Assembly: GCF_014180715.1 (NCBI RefSeq)
Contig: NZ_JACEFC010000018.1
Coordinates: 1 to 51,553 of the forward strand
From: Nocardioides stalactiti
GTDB taxonomy: Bacteria > Actinomycetota > Actinomycetes > Propionibacteriales > Nocardioidaceae
Direction of reading: 5' to 3'
DNA: 51,553 nt
Within the stretch, counting starts at the first letter, position 1; the number at the start of each line of letters is the position of its first letter. Shown here one piece after another: positions 9,210 through 16,387 of this stretch. A program made the position numbers and the translations under genes. Under the pieces are notes generated by a model. The model did not search any database. It was not told the origin of the DNA and was given only the letters and a program-made list of their open reading frames with translations.

Positions 9210-10120
9210 GACACACGCCTCAGCACGTCGGTCGGCTCCTGGGCGCGGCCCTCGATGGCGCGGAGCAGGCCGTGGACGACCCCCGACCGGGCGGCGACGG
9301 CGTCGGCCACGGCGTTGAGGACGCCGCGGCCCCAGGAGTAGCCCTGCCAGGCGACGGGTGCGTAGGTCGCGCTCGCGCGGCGCCCGATGCCGTCGGCGAT
9401 GACCTCGGCCGCATGCTCCGCCGAGATCCGGTTGGCCAGCGGCCACGGCATCAGCCGCGTGAGCTGCGGCCCGAGCTCGTCCTCGTCGAGCGGCCGCGCC
9501 ATCGGGGTGCGCACGAAGCCGAAGTAGGCGACACCGGCGCTGGCGCCGACGGCGGCGAGCTCCAGCCGGAGCGATCGGCCGAGCGCCTCGACCCCCGCCT
9601 TGCTCGCCATGTACGGCGACAGACCGCCGCCGGGACAGAACGCGGCCGCGGACGAGACCACCACGACATGACCGTGGCTGCTGACCACGTGCGGAAGTGC
9701 GGGCCGGACCGTGTTGAAGACGCCGGTCAGGTTGATGTCGACGACGCGGTCGAACTCGGCCGGCTCGACGGTGCGGACGGTGGCCGGGGTGGGAGCCACG
9801 CCGGCATTGGCCACGACCACGTCGATCCGGCCGTAGTGCGCGACGATCTCGTCGACCGCGGCGCTCATCGCTTCGCGGTCGCGGACGTCGACCCGGATCG
9901 CGAGCGCGCGTTCGCGCAGCTGCTCCGCTACCCGCTCGGCGGCCGGGCCGTCGACGTCGAGCAGAGCGAGACAGGCGCCCCGGTCGTGGAGCGTTCGAGC
10001 CAGGGCCTCACCGATGCCGCTGCCGGCTCCGGTGACGAGCACGACCTTGCCGCGGACGTCGTACGACTGCGTGCCGGGGAGCCGCGGATGCTGGATCGGC
10101 AGGTGGGAGAAGGGGAACAT
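9206..10120 (-). CDS. Short-chain dehydrogenase/reductase
   Basis: A 304-residue SDR. The cofactor loop is TGAGSGIG (30-37), the catalytic residues are S157-Y170-K174, and a NAG motif lies at 105-107. Two starts are possible: GTG at 10132, overlapping the reductase stop, and ATG at 10120, which has a GAGG site seven bases upstream; I prefer the ATG. The C-terminal region (YAPVAWQGYSWGRG) resembles SDRs seen beside class B flavin monooxygenases, and here a P450 and a BVMO-like gene follow directly. A role in oxidising the hydroxylated product before oxygen insertion is an inference. Confidence 0.87.
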   Translation of the reverse strand: MFPFSHLPIQHPRLPGTQSYDVRGKVVLVTGAGSGIGEALARTLHDRGACLALLDVDGPAAERVAEQLRERALAIRVDVRDREAMSAAVDEIVAHYGRIDVVVANAGVAPTPATVRTVEPAEFDRVVDINLTGVFNTVRPALPHVVSSHGHVVVVSSAAAFCPGGGLSPYMASKAGVEALGRSLRLELAAVGASAGVAYFGFVRTPMARPLDEDELGPQLTRLMPWPLANRISAEHAAEVIADGIGRRASATYAPVAWQGYSWGRGVLNAVADAVAARSGVVHGLLRAIEGRAQEPTDVLRRVS

Positions 10121-10128
10121 GGGTGACC

Positions 10129-11211
10129 TCACAGGTCCAGGACGAGCTCGCCGGTGCCGCGGGACACGCAGACGAGCATCGAGTCGGGGCGCTGGCTGTC
10201 CAGCAGGGTGGTGTCGCGGTGGTCGACGTCGCCAGAGAGCACCGCGACCTTGCAGGTGCCGCAGAAGCCCTGCTGACAGGAGTAGGTGACGTCGGGTCGG
10301 GCCCGGCGGACCGCGGCCAGGAGGGTCTCGTCCGCGGCGACCGTCACCGATGTGCCGGTGCGGGCGAGGCGGGCGGTGAACTCCGTACCGTCCACCACCG
10401 GGCGCGCCGAGAAGCGCTCGGTGTGCAGCTCACTGCGCCCACCTCGCGCGGCGAGGGCTCGATGGGCGGCGGCCGCCATCTGCGGGGGCCCGCACAGGTA
10501 GGTCGCATGGCCCTCGGCGACCCCGTCGACGAGCGCGGCCACGTCGGGGATCCCGTGCTCGTCGTCGGGGAGGACGACGACCTCGCCGGAGCGGTACCGG
10601 GCGAGCTCGTCGAGGAACGGCATGCTCGCCCGGCTGCGTGCGGTGTAGATCAGCCGCCACGGCACACCCTGCCGGTGCGCCGTGCGCACCATCGGCAGGA
10701 TCGGCGTGATGCCGATCCCCCCGGCGACGAACAAGTAGCCCGAGGCCGGGGCGATCCGGAAGGCGTTGCGCGGCCCGCGGACCGTGAGCTGGTCGCCGAC
10801 GGTGATGTCGTCGTGGACCTCACGCGAGCCCCCGCCGCCGTCCTCGATGCGCCGCACCGCGATCCGATAGCGGGTGGGGTCATCGGGGTCGCCGCACAGC
10901 GAGTACTGACGCTGCCGTCCCGACGGGAGGAACACGTCGAGGTGGGCGCCGGGGCGCCAGAACGGCAGGGTGGACCAGTCGGGCGCACGCAGCGTCAGGC
11001 TGATCACGCCCTCGGCCTCAAGCCGGAGGTCGTGGACGACCAGGTCCTGGTCGAACCCGGTACGACGCACCGGCCGTGGTCGGGTCAGTGCCCGGCCGAG
11101 TGGGCTGACGGCGATCGCGCGGTAGGCGTCGACCGTGCGGACGAAGAGGTCGACCCCCGGGTGGAGAGCGACGTCCGGCACCGGGTCGCCGGCCAGGATG
11201 AGGCCGGGCAC
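10129..11211 (-). CDS. Phthalate-dioxygenase-reductase-type FAD or FMN/2Fe-2S oxidoreductase
   Basis: A 360-residue electron-transfer protein passing electrons from NAD(P)H through flavin to a 2Fe-2S cluster. A roughly 60-residue N-terminal extension precedes the flavin domain (RQYSL at 101-105), then the nicotinamide domain (GGIGITP at 164-170, YLCGPP at 238-243), and a C-terminal plant-type ferredoxin domain with cysteines C312, C317, C320 and C348. Start is GTG at 11211, one base after the stop of the diiron-like gene. Either that protein or the P450 could be its electron acceptor; adjacency favours the former. Confidence 0.92.
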   Translation of the reverse strand: MPGLILAGDPVPDVALHPGVDLFVRTVDAYRAIAVSPLGRALTRPRPVRRTGFDQDLVVHDLRLEAEGVISLTLRAPDWSTLPFWRPGAHLDVFLPSGRQRQYSLCGDPDDPTRYRIAVRRIEDGGGGSREVHDDITVGDQLTVRGPRNAFRIAPASGYLFVAGGIGITPILPMVRTAHRQGVPWRLIYTARSRASMPFLDELARYRSGEVVVLPDDEHGIPDVAALVDGVAEGHATYLCGPPQMAAAAHRALAARGGRSELHTERFSARPVVDGTEFTARLARTGTSVTVAADETLLAAVRRARPDVTYSCQQGFCGTCKVAVLSGDVDHRDTTLLDSQRPDSMLVCVSRGTGELVLDL

Positions 11212-11212
11212 G

Positions 11213-12112
11213 TCAGGCTCCCTGCTCGGCGGCTCGTGCTGCCGGGGAGGTCGCCAGATACCGGATCGCCGAGTCGAGGGTGCCCATGCTGCTCGGGTGG
11301 AACCCCGGCTTGAGGTAGACCGGGATCTCGGTCGCGAAGATGGTGAGGCTCGGCACCAGCCCGCGTCGGACGGCGCCGGCGATCTGCAGCGGCCACGGCT
11401 TCCACCACCGGCGGGAGGGGTCCTGCGCCATCAGGTGGTTGAGCGAGACCAGCCAGGTGCCGAGCAACCCGGCGCTGGCCAGCAGCGCCCAGCGGGCTCG
11501 CCGGGCGTAGCTCCCGTCGACGTGCTGGAAGACGTCGAAGAGGACGTCGCGGTGCTCGACCTCCTCGGCGCCGTGCCAGCGCAGCAGGTCGAGCATCATC
11601 GGGTGCATCTGCGCCTCGTCGAGGCCTTCGGCGTCGAGGAGCCACTGTCCGACCACGGCGGTGAAGTGCTCGGCGGCGGCGTAGAACGCGAGCCGCTCGG
11701 CGAGCCACTCCTTCTTCGCCCGGCCCTTCAGACCGTGGTCCGAGAGGATCTTCTGCAGCATGAGACTGGCGTTGCGGACGACCGGCTCCACGTCGATCCC
11801 GTGCGCCGCCAGGTGCTCGTGGTAGCCCTCGTGGGAGTCGGCGTGCATGGTCTCCTGCCCGATGAAGCCGATCGCCTCCTCGCGCAATCGCTCGTCAGCG
11901 ATGAAGGGCAACGCCTCCGACAGCGCCCCGGCCATCAGCCGCTCCCCGATCGGGATGACCAGGTGCATGACGTTCCAGAACTGGGTCGCGAGCGGCTCGT
12001 CAGGGATGTAGTGCAGCGGCACCTCCTCCCACTGGAAGGAGACGTTGCGAGGCTTGATCGTGTGCGCTTCCTCGACGTACGGCTGAGGCTTCGACCTCGT
12101 TGTCCTGCTCAT
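11213..12112 (-). CDS. PF10118-like 'metal-dependent hydrolase'; sequence fits a ferritin-like diiron oxygenase
   Basis: A 299-residue alpha-helical protein of the family usually labelled 'predicted metal-dependent hydrolase'. The residues show a classic carboxylate-bridged diiron pattern: E57 then E87-x2-H90 (30 residues apart), and E148 then E184-x2-H187 (36 apart), as in ribonucleotide reductase R2 and soluble methane monooxygenase. The next gene encodes a reductase of the type that feeds such oxygenases. The C-terminal 100 residues contain a hydrophobic stretch (about 205-222) that may touch the membrane. ATG at 12112 overlaps the acyl-CoA synthetase stop by one base. The hydrolase label cannot be excluded from sequence alone. 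Confidence 0.8.
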   Translation of the reverse strand: MSRTTRSKPQPYVEEAHTIKPRNVSFQWEEVPLHYIPDEPLATQFWNVMHLVIPIGERLMAGALSEALPFIADERLREEAIGFIGQETMHADSHEGYHEHLAAHGIDVEPVVRNASLMLQKILSDHGLKGRAKKEWLAERLAFYAAAEHFTAVVGQWLLDAEGLDEAQMHPMMLDLLRWHGAEEVEHRDVLFDVFQHVDGSYARRARWALLASAGLLGTWLVSLNHLMAQDPSRRWWKPWPLQIAGAVRRGLVPSLTIFATEIPVYLKPGFHPSSMGTLDSAIRYLATSPAARAAEQGA

Positions 12113-13647
12113 CACGCCTCGGCCTGGTCGGCGTACCGCGCCCGCAGCTCTCGCTTCAGGACCTTGCCGGCGCCGGAGATCGGGAGCTCGGTGACGAAGT
12201 CGACGGTGCGCGGAGCCTTGTAGCCCGCGATGTGCTCCTTGCAGAACGCGGCCAGCTCCTCGGCAGTCGTCACGGCGTTCGGGGCGAGCACGACGCACGC
12301 GTGCACCCGCTCACCCCACCGCTCGTCGGGCAGCCCGATCACGGCGGAGGCCAGCACGGCGGGGTGCTTGCTGAGCGCCGTCTCGACCTCGGCGGAGTAG
12401 ACGTTCTCTCCGCCGCTCACGATCATGTCCTTGATCCGGTCGACGACGTAGACGAAGCCGTCGTCGTCGAGGTAGCCGCCGTCGCCGGTGTGCATCCAGC
12501 CGTCCTTCAGCGCCGCGGCGGTCTCCTCGGGCTTGTTCCAGTAGCCGAGCATCACGTTGCCGCCGCGCACGCAGATCTCGCCCACGGTCCCGTTCGGGAC
12601 CGCGACGCCGAGCTCGTCGCGGATCTCGACCTCGGTGTGCGGAGCAGCGCGGCCTGCGGACCGCAGATTGCGGCCGTGGTGGTCCTCGTGCATCAGCATC
12701 GTGGCCACCGGTGCGAGCTCGGTCATGCCGTAGGCCTGGAGCATGCGCACGTGCGGGAGCACCTCCATCGTGCGGCGCAGCACTCCTTCGGCGATCGACG
12801 AGCCGCCGTACATCACGCGCTGGAGGGAGGACAGGTCGTACTGGCCGATGTCGGGGTGGTCGACGAGCATCTGGATCATCGTCGGCACCAGCAGGACGTC
12901 GGTGACAGCATGCGCCTGGATCGCGTCGAGCACGGCCTTGGGCTCGAAGAACGGGACCATGACGTGCGTGCCGCCCGACGCCGTCTGCGAGCACCAGGCA
13001 GCGAGGTCGGCCAGGTGGAACATCGGGGCGGCGTGCAGGAAGACCGACCCTGGGGGCAGGAACTGCCCGGTCGCCATGCCACCGAGCGAGGACGTCATCA
13101 GGTTGGCGTGGCTGAGCATCACGCCCTTCGGGAACCCGGTGGTGCCGCCGGTGTAGAAGAGCCCCGCCAGGTCCTCGCCCGAGCGCCGTACGTCGGCAAC
13201 CGGCTCCGACGACGCCACCAGCTCCTCGTAGGACACCATCCCGTCAGGGGTCGGGCCGTCGCCGCAGTGCACGAGCGTCGTGAGCCCAGCGCACTGGGCG
13301 GTCAGCGCGGGCACCATCGGCGAGAACGCGTCGTCGACGAGGAGCACCCGGGTGTCGGAGTCCTCCAGGGAGTAGGCGACCTCGGCCGCGCTCCACCGGA
13401 TGTTGACGGGGTTCACGACTGCCCCGGCCCACGGGACCGCCACCAGGTACTCGGCGTACCGGTCGCTGTTCATCGCGAGGATCGCCACCCGGTCCCCCTC
13501 GGTGACGCCCAGCGATCGGAGCCCGGACGCCAGTCGGGCGACGCGGTCACCGTGCTCGGCGATGGTGCGGACCCGGTCGCCGCTGATCGTGGCGATGGCC
13601 TCTGGCTTCGCCTGCAGCGCCCGGTGCAGTCCCTGGGTCAGGTACAT
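12112..13647 (-). CDS. Acyl-CoA synthetase (AMP-forming, class I adenylate-forming)
   Basis: A 511-residue ligase activating a carboxylic acid to its CoA thioester via an acyl-AMP. Motifs in order: phosphate loop TGGTTGFPKG (166-175), YGMTE (306-310), the hinge region VVDRIKDMIVSGGENVYS, and the C-terminal catalytic lysine K495 in the SGAGK segment. It is the first gene of the operon; ATG at 13647 follows a very strong GAGGAGG site at the right distance. The open frame continues upstream through the promoter and is not coding there. Transcription starts from the shared promoter region with the divergent TetR gene. The acid substrate is unknown. Confidence 0.93.
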   Translation of the reverse strand: MYLTQGLHRALQAKPEAIATISGDRVRTIAEHGDRVARLASGLRSLGVTEGDRVAILAMNSDRYAEYLVAVPWAGAVVNPVNIRWSAAEVAYSLEDSDTRVLLVDDAFSPMVPALTAQCAGLTTLVHCGDGPTPDGMVSYEELVASSEPVADVRRSGEDLAGLFYTGGTTGFPKGVMLSHANLMTSSLGGMATGQFLPPGSVFLHAAPMFHLADLAAWCSQTASGGTHVMVPFFEPKAVLDAIQAHAVTDVLLVPTMIQMLVDHPDIGQYDLSSLQRVMYGGSSIAEGVLRRTMEVLPHVRMLQAYGMTELAPVATMLMHEDHHGRNLRSAGRAAPHTEVEIRDELGVAVPNGTVGEICVRGGNVMLGYWNKPEETAAALKDGWMHTGDGGYLDDDGFVYVVDRIKDMIVSGGENVYSAEVETALSKHPAVLASAVIGLPDERWGERVHACVVLAPNAVTTAEELAAFCKEHIAGYKAPRTVDFVTELPISGAGKVLKRELRARYADQAEA

Positions 13648-13694
13648 GGAGGTCCTCCTCAGTCGCGGGGCGGTCAACACCCTCGGAAGGCCCG

Positions 13695-13724
13695 AATGTA
13701 ACGCTGCAACGCTTTCTGTTGCAA
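13695..13724 (-). promoter_or_regulatory. Candidate promoter of the catabolic operon
   Basis: On the minus strand TTGCAA (13724-13719) and TACATT (13700-13695) are separated by 18 bases, a reasonable sigma-70-type promoter. Transcription would start near 13688, leaving a leader of about 40 bases before the acyl-CoA synthetase ATG. The -35 hexamer lies inside the TGCAAC/GTTGCA inverted repeats, so a bound repressor would block polymerase. Confidence 0.55.
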
Positions 13725-13759
13725 TGTTTCTGCAACATTTGTTGATGCAATGTTGCATC
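13705..13759. promoter_or_regulatory. Cluster of TetR-type operator palindromes
   Basis: Three overlapping or adjacent inverted repeats built from TGCAAC/GTTGCA lie between the divergent genes: TGCAAC (13705-13710) with GTTGCA (13718-13723); the same GTTGCA with TGCAAC (13731-13736); and GATGCAA-TG-TTGCATC (13744-13759, 7-bp perfect arms). They cover the -35 of both divergent promoters. The obvious binder is the adjacent TetR protein, which would then repress both itself and the operon until a ligand, perhaps an acyl-CoA, releases it. The binder and ligand are inference. Confidence 0.7.
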
Positions 13760-13771
13760 TCTTGCTAACCT
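13742..13771 (+). promoter_or_regulatory. Candidate leaderless promoter of the TetR gene
   Basis: TTGATG (13742-13747) and TAACCT (13766-13771) are 18 bases apart. The -10 box ends six bases before the ATG at 13778, so the mRNA probably starts at the start codon; there is no ribosome site, consistent with a leaderless transcript. The -35 overlaps the 13744-13759 palindrome. Confidence 0.55.
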
Positions 13772-13777
13772 CGCACC

Positions 13778-14404
13778 ATGGCCACGCCTCGTACGAAGCT
13801 CCCGGTCGGCACCGATGACCTCCCCGAGGGCGACCCGACCATCGACCGGATCCTCGACGCGGCCCTCGAGCTGTTCGCCGAGGTGAGCGTCCGCAAGACC
13901 ACGCTCGAGGACATCGCCAAGCGCGCCGGCGTCGACCGGGTCACCGTCTACCGTCGGTTGGGCTCGAAGAGCGAGGTGGTCCAGCACGTCATGGCGCGCG
14001 AGTCGCGTCGGATCTTCGAGCGGATCGCGCAGACGGCGAGCTCGTTCGACGACCCCGACGAGCGCGTCACCCGGGTGTTCACCGAGATCGTCGTCAGCCT
14101 CCGCGACCACCCGCTGTTCAACCGGATGATCCGCACCGAACCCGAGGCGACCCTGCCCAAGGTCACCCGCGAGGCCGGCGACCTGCTGGCCATGGCGGTC
14201 ACCTTCGCCGCCGAGCACCTGGTGCCCGAGCAGCCCGGCCCCCGGGACCTCGACGCCCAGCTCGCCCGCATCGAGATCGTCGTGCGGGTGATCCACTCTC
14301 TGGTCATGACCGAGCGCGCTGTCGTCGACCTGTCGACGGAGAAGAAGCTCGCCGCGTTCGCTCGGGACTACGTCGCCCCGATCGTCAACTCCCCCACCCG
14401 ATGA
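13778..14404 (+). CDS. TetR-family transcriptional regulator
   Basis: A 208-residue regulator with an N-terminal TetR helix-turn-helix (about residues 43-62, TTLEDIAKRAGVDRVTVYRR) and a helical ligand/dimer domain. It is divergent from the acyl-CoA synthetase-headed operon across a 130-bp spacer that contains palindromes, the standard layout for a local repressor. Its stop overlaps the start of the acyltransferase gene (ATGA), so it is co-transcribed with that gene. The ligand is unknown, probably a pathway intermediate. Confidence 0.92.
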   Translation: MATPRTKLPVGTDDLPEGDPTIDRILDAALELFAEVSVRKTTLEDIAKRAGVDRVTVYRRLGSKSEVVQHVMARESRRIFERIAQTASSFDDPDERVTRVFTEIVVSLRDHPLFNRMIRTEPEATLPKVTREAGDLLAMAVTFAAEHLVPEQPGPRDLDAQLARIEIVVRVIHSLVMTERAVVDLSTEKKLAAFARDYVAPIVNSPTR

Positions 14405-15255
14405 ACGACGACGCGGCGCCCGCCCTCAGCGACGGGGCCCGGCTCGGACTGGAGCTGACCGCGGTCGACAAGGCCGCGTTCGCGGCGCTCACGGCGCCGC
14501 TGCGACTGTGGTCCTCCCCGGTGTTCGAGGGGATGGACCACCTGCCGGAGACCGGGTCCGCGCTCCTCGTCGGCAACCACACGATGTACGGGATGCTCGA
14601 CGCCCTCGTGCTCGCCGAGCACGTGCAACGCCGCCACGGCCGGGTGATCCGGGTCCTCGCCGAGGACGTCCACTACACCGTCCCCGGACACCGAGACGTG
14701 CTCACCCGCTGGGGGGCCGTCCGTGCCAGCCGCGAGAACTGCCGCACCATGCTGGGCCACGACGAGCTCGTGATGGTCTTCCCCGGCGGGGCGCGCGAGG
14801 TGACCAAACGCAAGGGCGAGAAGTACCAGCTCATGTGGAAGGGCCGCACCGGCTTCGCCCGGATGGCCGTCGAGGCCGGCTGCCCGATCATCCCCGTCAG
14901 CTCCATCGGCGTCGAGGACAGCTTCGACATCGTGCTCGACGCCGACAGCCTGGCCTTGCGCCCGCTGCGACGGTTCCTGGAGTCGCGCGGCTTCCGCTGG
15001 AGCGAGCTGGCCCTGCCGATCGCGCGCGGCGTCGGCCCGACGCCGATCCCGAGGCCCGAGCGCTACTACTTCAGGCTGGGCGCTCCCATCGACACCCGAC
15101 GGTTCGGCGGCCTCGCCGACGAAGCAGCCGTGACCTCCGTGCGCGACGAGGTGCACGGAGCGGTCCTCGATGGGCTGCACGCACTCTTCGACCAGCAGTC
15201 CGCGGACCCGGGTCGGCACCTCTCCGGCCGCGTCCGGGTCGCCCTGCTGGGTTGA
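14401..15255 (+). CDS. Lysophospholipid/diacylglycerol-type acyltransferase (PlsC-like fold)
   Basis: A 284-residue acyltransferase that would transfer a fatty acyl group to a glycerolipid or other alcohol. The catalytic region is N59-H60 with D67, giving H-x6-D rather than the usual H-x4-D of PlsC; the FPGGARE motif (127-133) and the IPVSSIG segment match the MGAT/phytyl-ester-synthase-like branch. No clear transmembrane segment. ATG overlaps the TetR stop by 4 bases, so its expression follows the regulator. A part in storing or remodelling lipids derived from the same substrate is possible but not shown. Confidence 0.8.
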   Translation: MNDDAAPALSDGARLGLELTAVDKAAFAALTAPLRLWSSPVFEGMDHLPETGSALLVGNHTMYGMLDALVLAEHVQRRHGRVIRVLAEDVHYTVPGHRDVLTRWGAVRASRENCRTMLGHDELVMVFPGGAREVTKRKGEKYQLMWKGRTGFARMAVEAGCPIIPVSSIGVEDSFDIVLDADSLALRPLRRFLESRGFRWSELALPIARGVGPTPIPRPERYYFRLGAPIDTRRFGGLADEAAVTSVRDEVHGAVLDGLHALFDQQSADPGRHLSGRVRVALLG

Positions 15256-15270
15256 TCGCGGCTCCTTGGA

Positions 15271-15308
15271 CTTCAACATCTTGTTGAAGTATCTTGTTGA
15301 AGAACAAG
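15271..15308. promoter_or_regulatory. Palindromic operator with tandem 12-bp repeats
   Basis: A perfect palindrome, CTTCAACA-TCT-TGTTGAAG (15271-15289), is followed by a second copy of ATCTTGTTGAAG. The copies are at 15278-15289 and 15291-15302, a 13-bp period. The second overlaps another inverted repeat, CTTGTT-GAAG-AACAAG (15293-15308). It lies 24-60 bases before the Ddn-like gene and is probably a dimeric repressor site; which regulator binds is unknown. It could also form a hairpin terminating the acyltransferase transcript, but no T-run follows. Confidence 0.6.
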
Positions 15309-15331
15309 TTCCAGTCTGTCGAGGAGATCCG

Positions 15332-15835
15332 ATGTCCACCGCCACCCCGGCCTTCGCCCCCCAGCGCCCGGGCCTGCTCAAGCCCCTCGCCGTCCGTATC
15401 GGGGCGATCTCCTGGATGCCCAAGCTCCTCCCCCAGATCGTGCGCACCGACAAGGCACTCCAGGGCGCGACCCGCGGCAAGGTCACCATCCTCGACGTCG
15501 CCGGCCTCCCCAACCTGATGCTCACCGTCACCGGCCGCAAGAGCGGCATCCCGCGCAGCAACCCGCTGCTGTGCGTCCCCGACGGTGACCGCATCCTCAT
15601 CGCCGGCTCCTACTTCGGTGGCCCCAAGGAGCCGTTGTGGGTGAAGAACATCGAGGCGAACCCCGAGGTCACCGCCCGCCTGCGCGGCGAGACGTTCGAG
15701 CTGACCGCTCGCCCCCTCCTCGGTGCCGAGCGCGCCGAGGCCTGGACGACGATGGTCGCCACCTGGCCGAACTTCCTGAAGTACGAGGAGCGCACCGACC
15801 GCGAGATCAAGGTCTTCGCGCTCATTCCTCGCTGA
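15332..15835 (+). CDS. Deazaflavin (F420)-dependent nitroreductase-family protein (Ddn-like)
   Basis: A 167-residue member of the split-beta-barrel family that includes mycobacterial Ddn and typically uses F420H2. The diagnostic stretch is the TVTGRKSGIPRSNPL region (about residues 68-82), then the FGGPKEPLWVKNIEANPEV block. The start is ATG at 15332 with GAGGAG five bases upstream; a longer in-frame extension overlaps the previous gene and the operator and is rejected. It is a single gene behind its own palindromic operator, so it is probably induced by a specific compound. Quinone or unsaturated-ketone reduction is the known activity type of the family. Confidence 0.87.
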   Translation: MSTATPAFAPQRPGLLKPLAVRIGAISWMPKLLPQIVRTDKALQGATRGKVTILDVAGLPNLMLTVTGRKSGIPRSNPLLCVPDGDRILIAGSYFGGPKEPLWVKNIEANPEVTARLRGETFELTARPLLGAERAEAWTTMVATWPNFLKYEERTDREIKVFALIPR

Positions 15836-15873
15836 GCACTCACGCCCTCGTCGCGGTCGTCTAGATTCCTGGC

Positions 15874-16380
15874 ATGACCGACGACCGCCGCAGCCGCGCT
15901 GCGGCGGTCGAGCTCAGCGTGGTCTCCCCGGACGAGCACGCCGGCGCGCAGCACGCCCTTGCCAGCTACTTCGCCGAGATCGACGCGCGCTTCGCCCACG
16001 GCTACACGAAGTCCGGTCCGGTCGCGGCCGAGCCGGGGTCGACGTACGTGCTCGCGACGATCGACGGGGAGCCCGTCGCGTACGGCGGGCTACGGCCCAC
16101 TTCCCTGGACGCCACCACGACCGAGCTGAAGCGGATGTGGGTCCACCCGGACTGGCGCGGAGCCGGTCTCGGGTCACGGATGCTGCGCCACCTCGAGGCG
16201 CTCGCCGCAGAGCTCGGAGCGCGACGGCTGGTGCTCGACACCAACGAGGCGCTGGCCGAGGCGATCACGATGTACGACCGCGCGGGCTATCGGCGCATCG
16301 ACCGCTACGAGGGCAGCGACCCGCACGCCACCCACTTCTTCGAAAAGACGCTGGGTCGTCCGAACCAGGGTGACCGATAG
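15874..16380 (+). CDS. GNAT-family N-acetyltransferase
   Basis: A 168-residue acetyl-CoA-dependent acetyltransferase. The acetyl-CoA pyrophosphate loop is seen in RMWVHPDWRGAGLGSRML (Q/RxxGxG/A type, about residues 88-105), with a following LDTNEALAEAITMYDRAGY segment. The substrate amine is unknown. A TAGATT box at 15862-15867 ends six bases before the ATG, so the mRNA is probably leaderless. It converges on the Ntn acylase gene, with only seven bases between the stops. Confidence 0.88.
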   Translation: MTDDRRSRAAAVELSVVSPDEHAGAQHALASYFAEIDARFAHGYTKSGPVAAEPGSTYVLATIDGEPVAYGGLRPTSLDATTTELKRMWVHPDWRGAGLGSRMLRHLEALAAELGARRLVLDTNEALAEAITMYDRAGYRRIDRYEGSDPHATHFFEKTLGRPNQGDR

Positions 16381-16387
16381 GTCACTC

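Noticed and set aside
15170..15331. Upstream extension of the Ddn-like gene.
   Set aside because: It would run through the acyltransferase end and the palindromic operator, while ATG 15332 has a good ribosome site.
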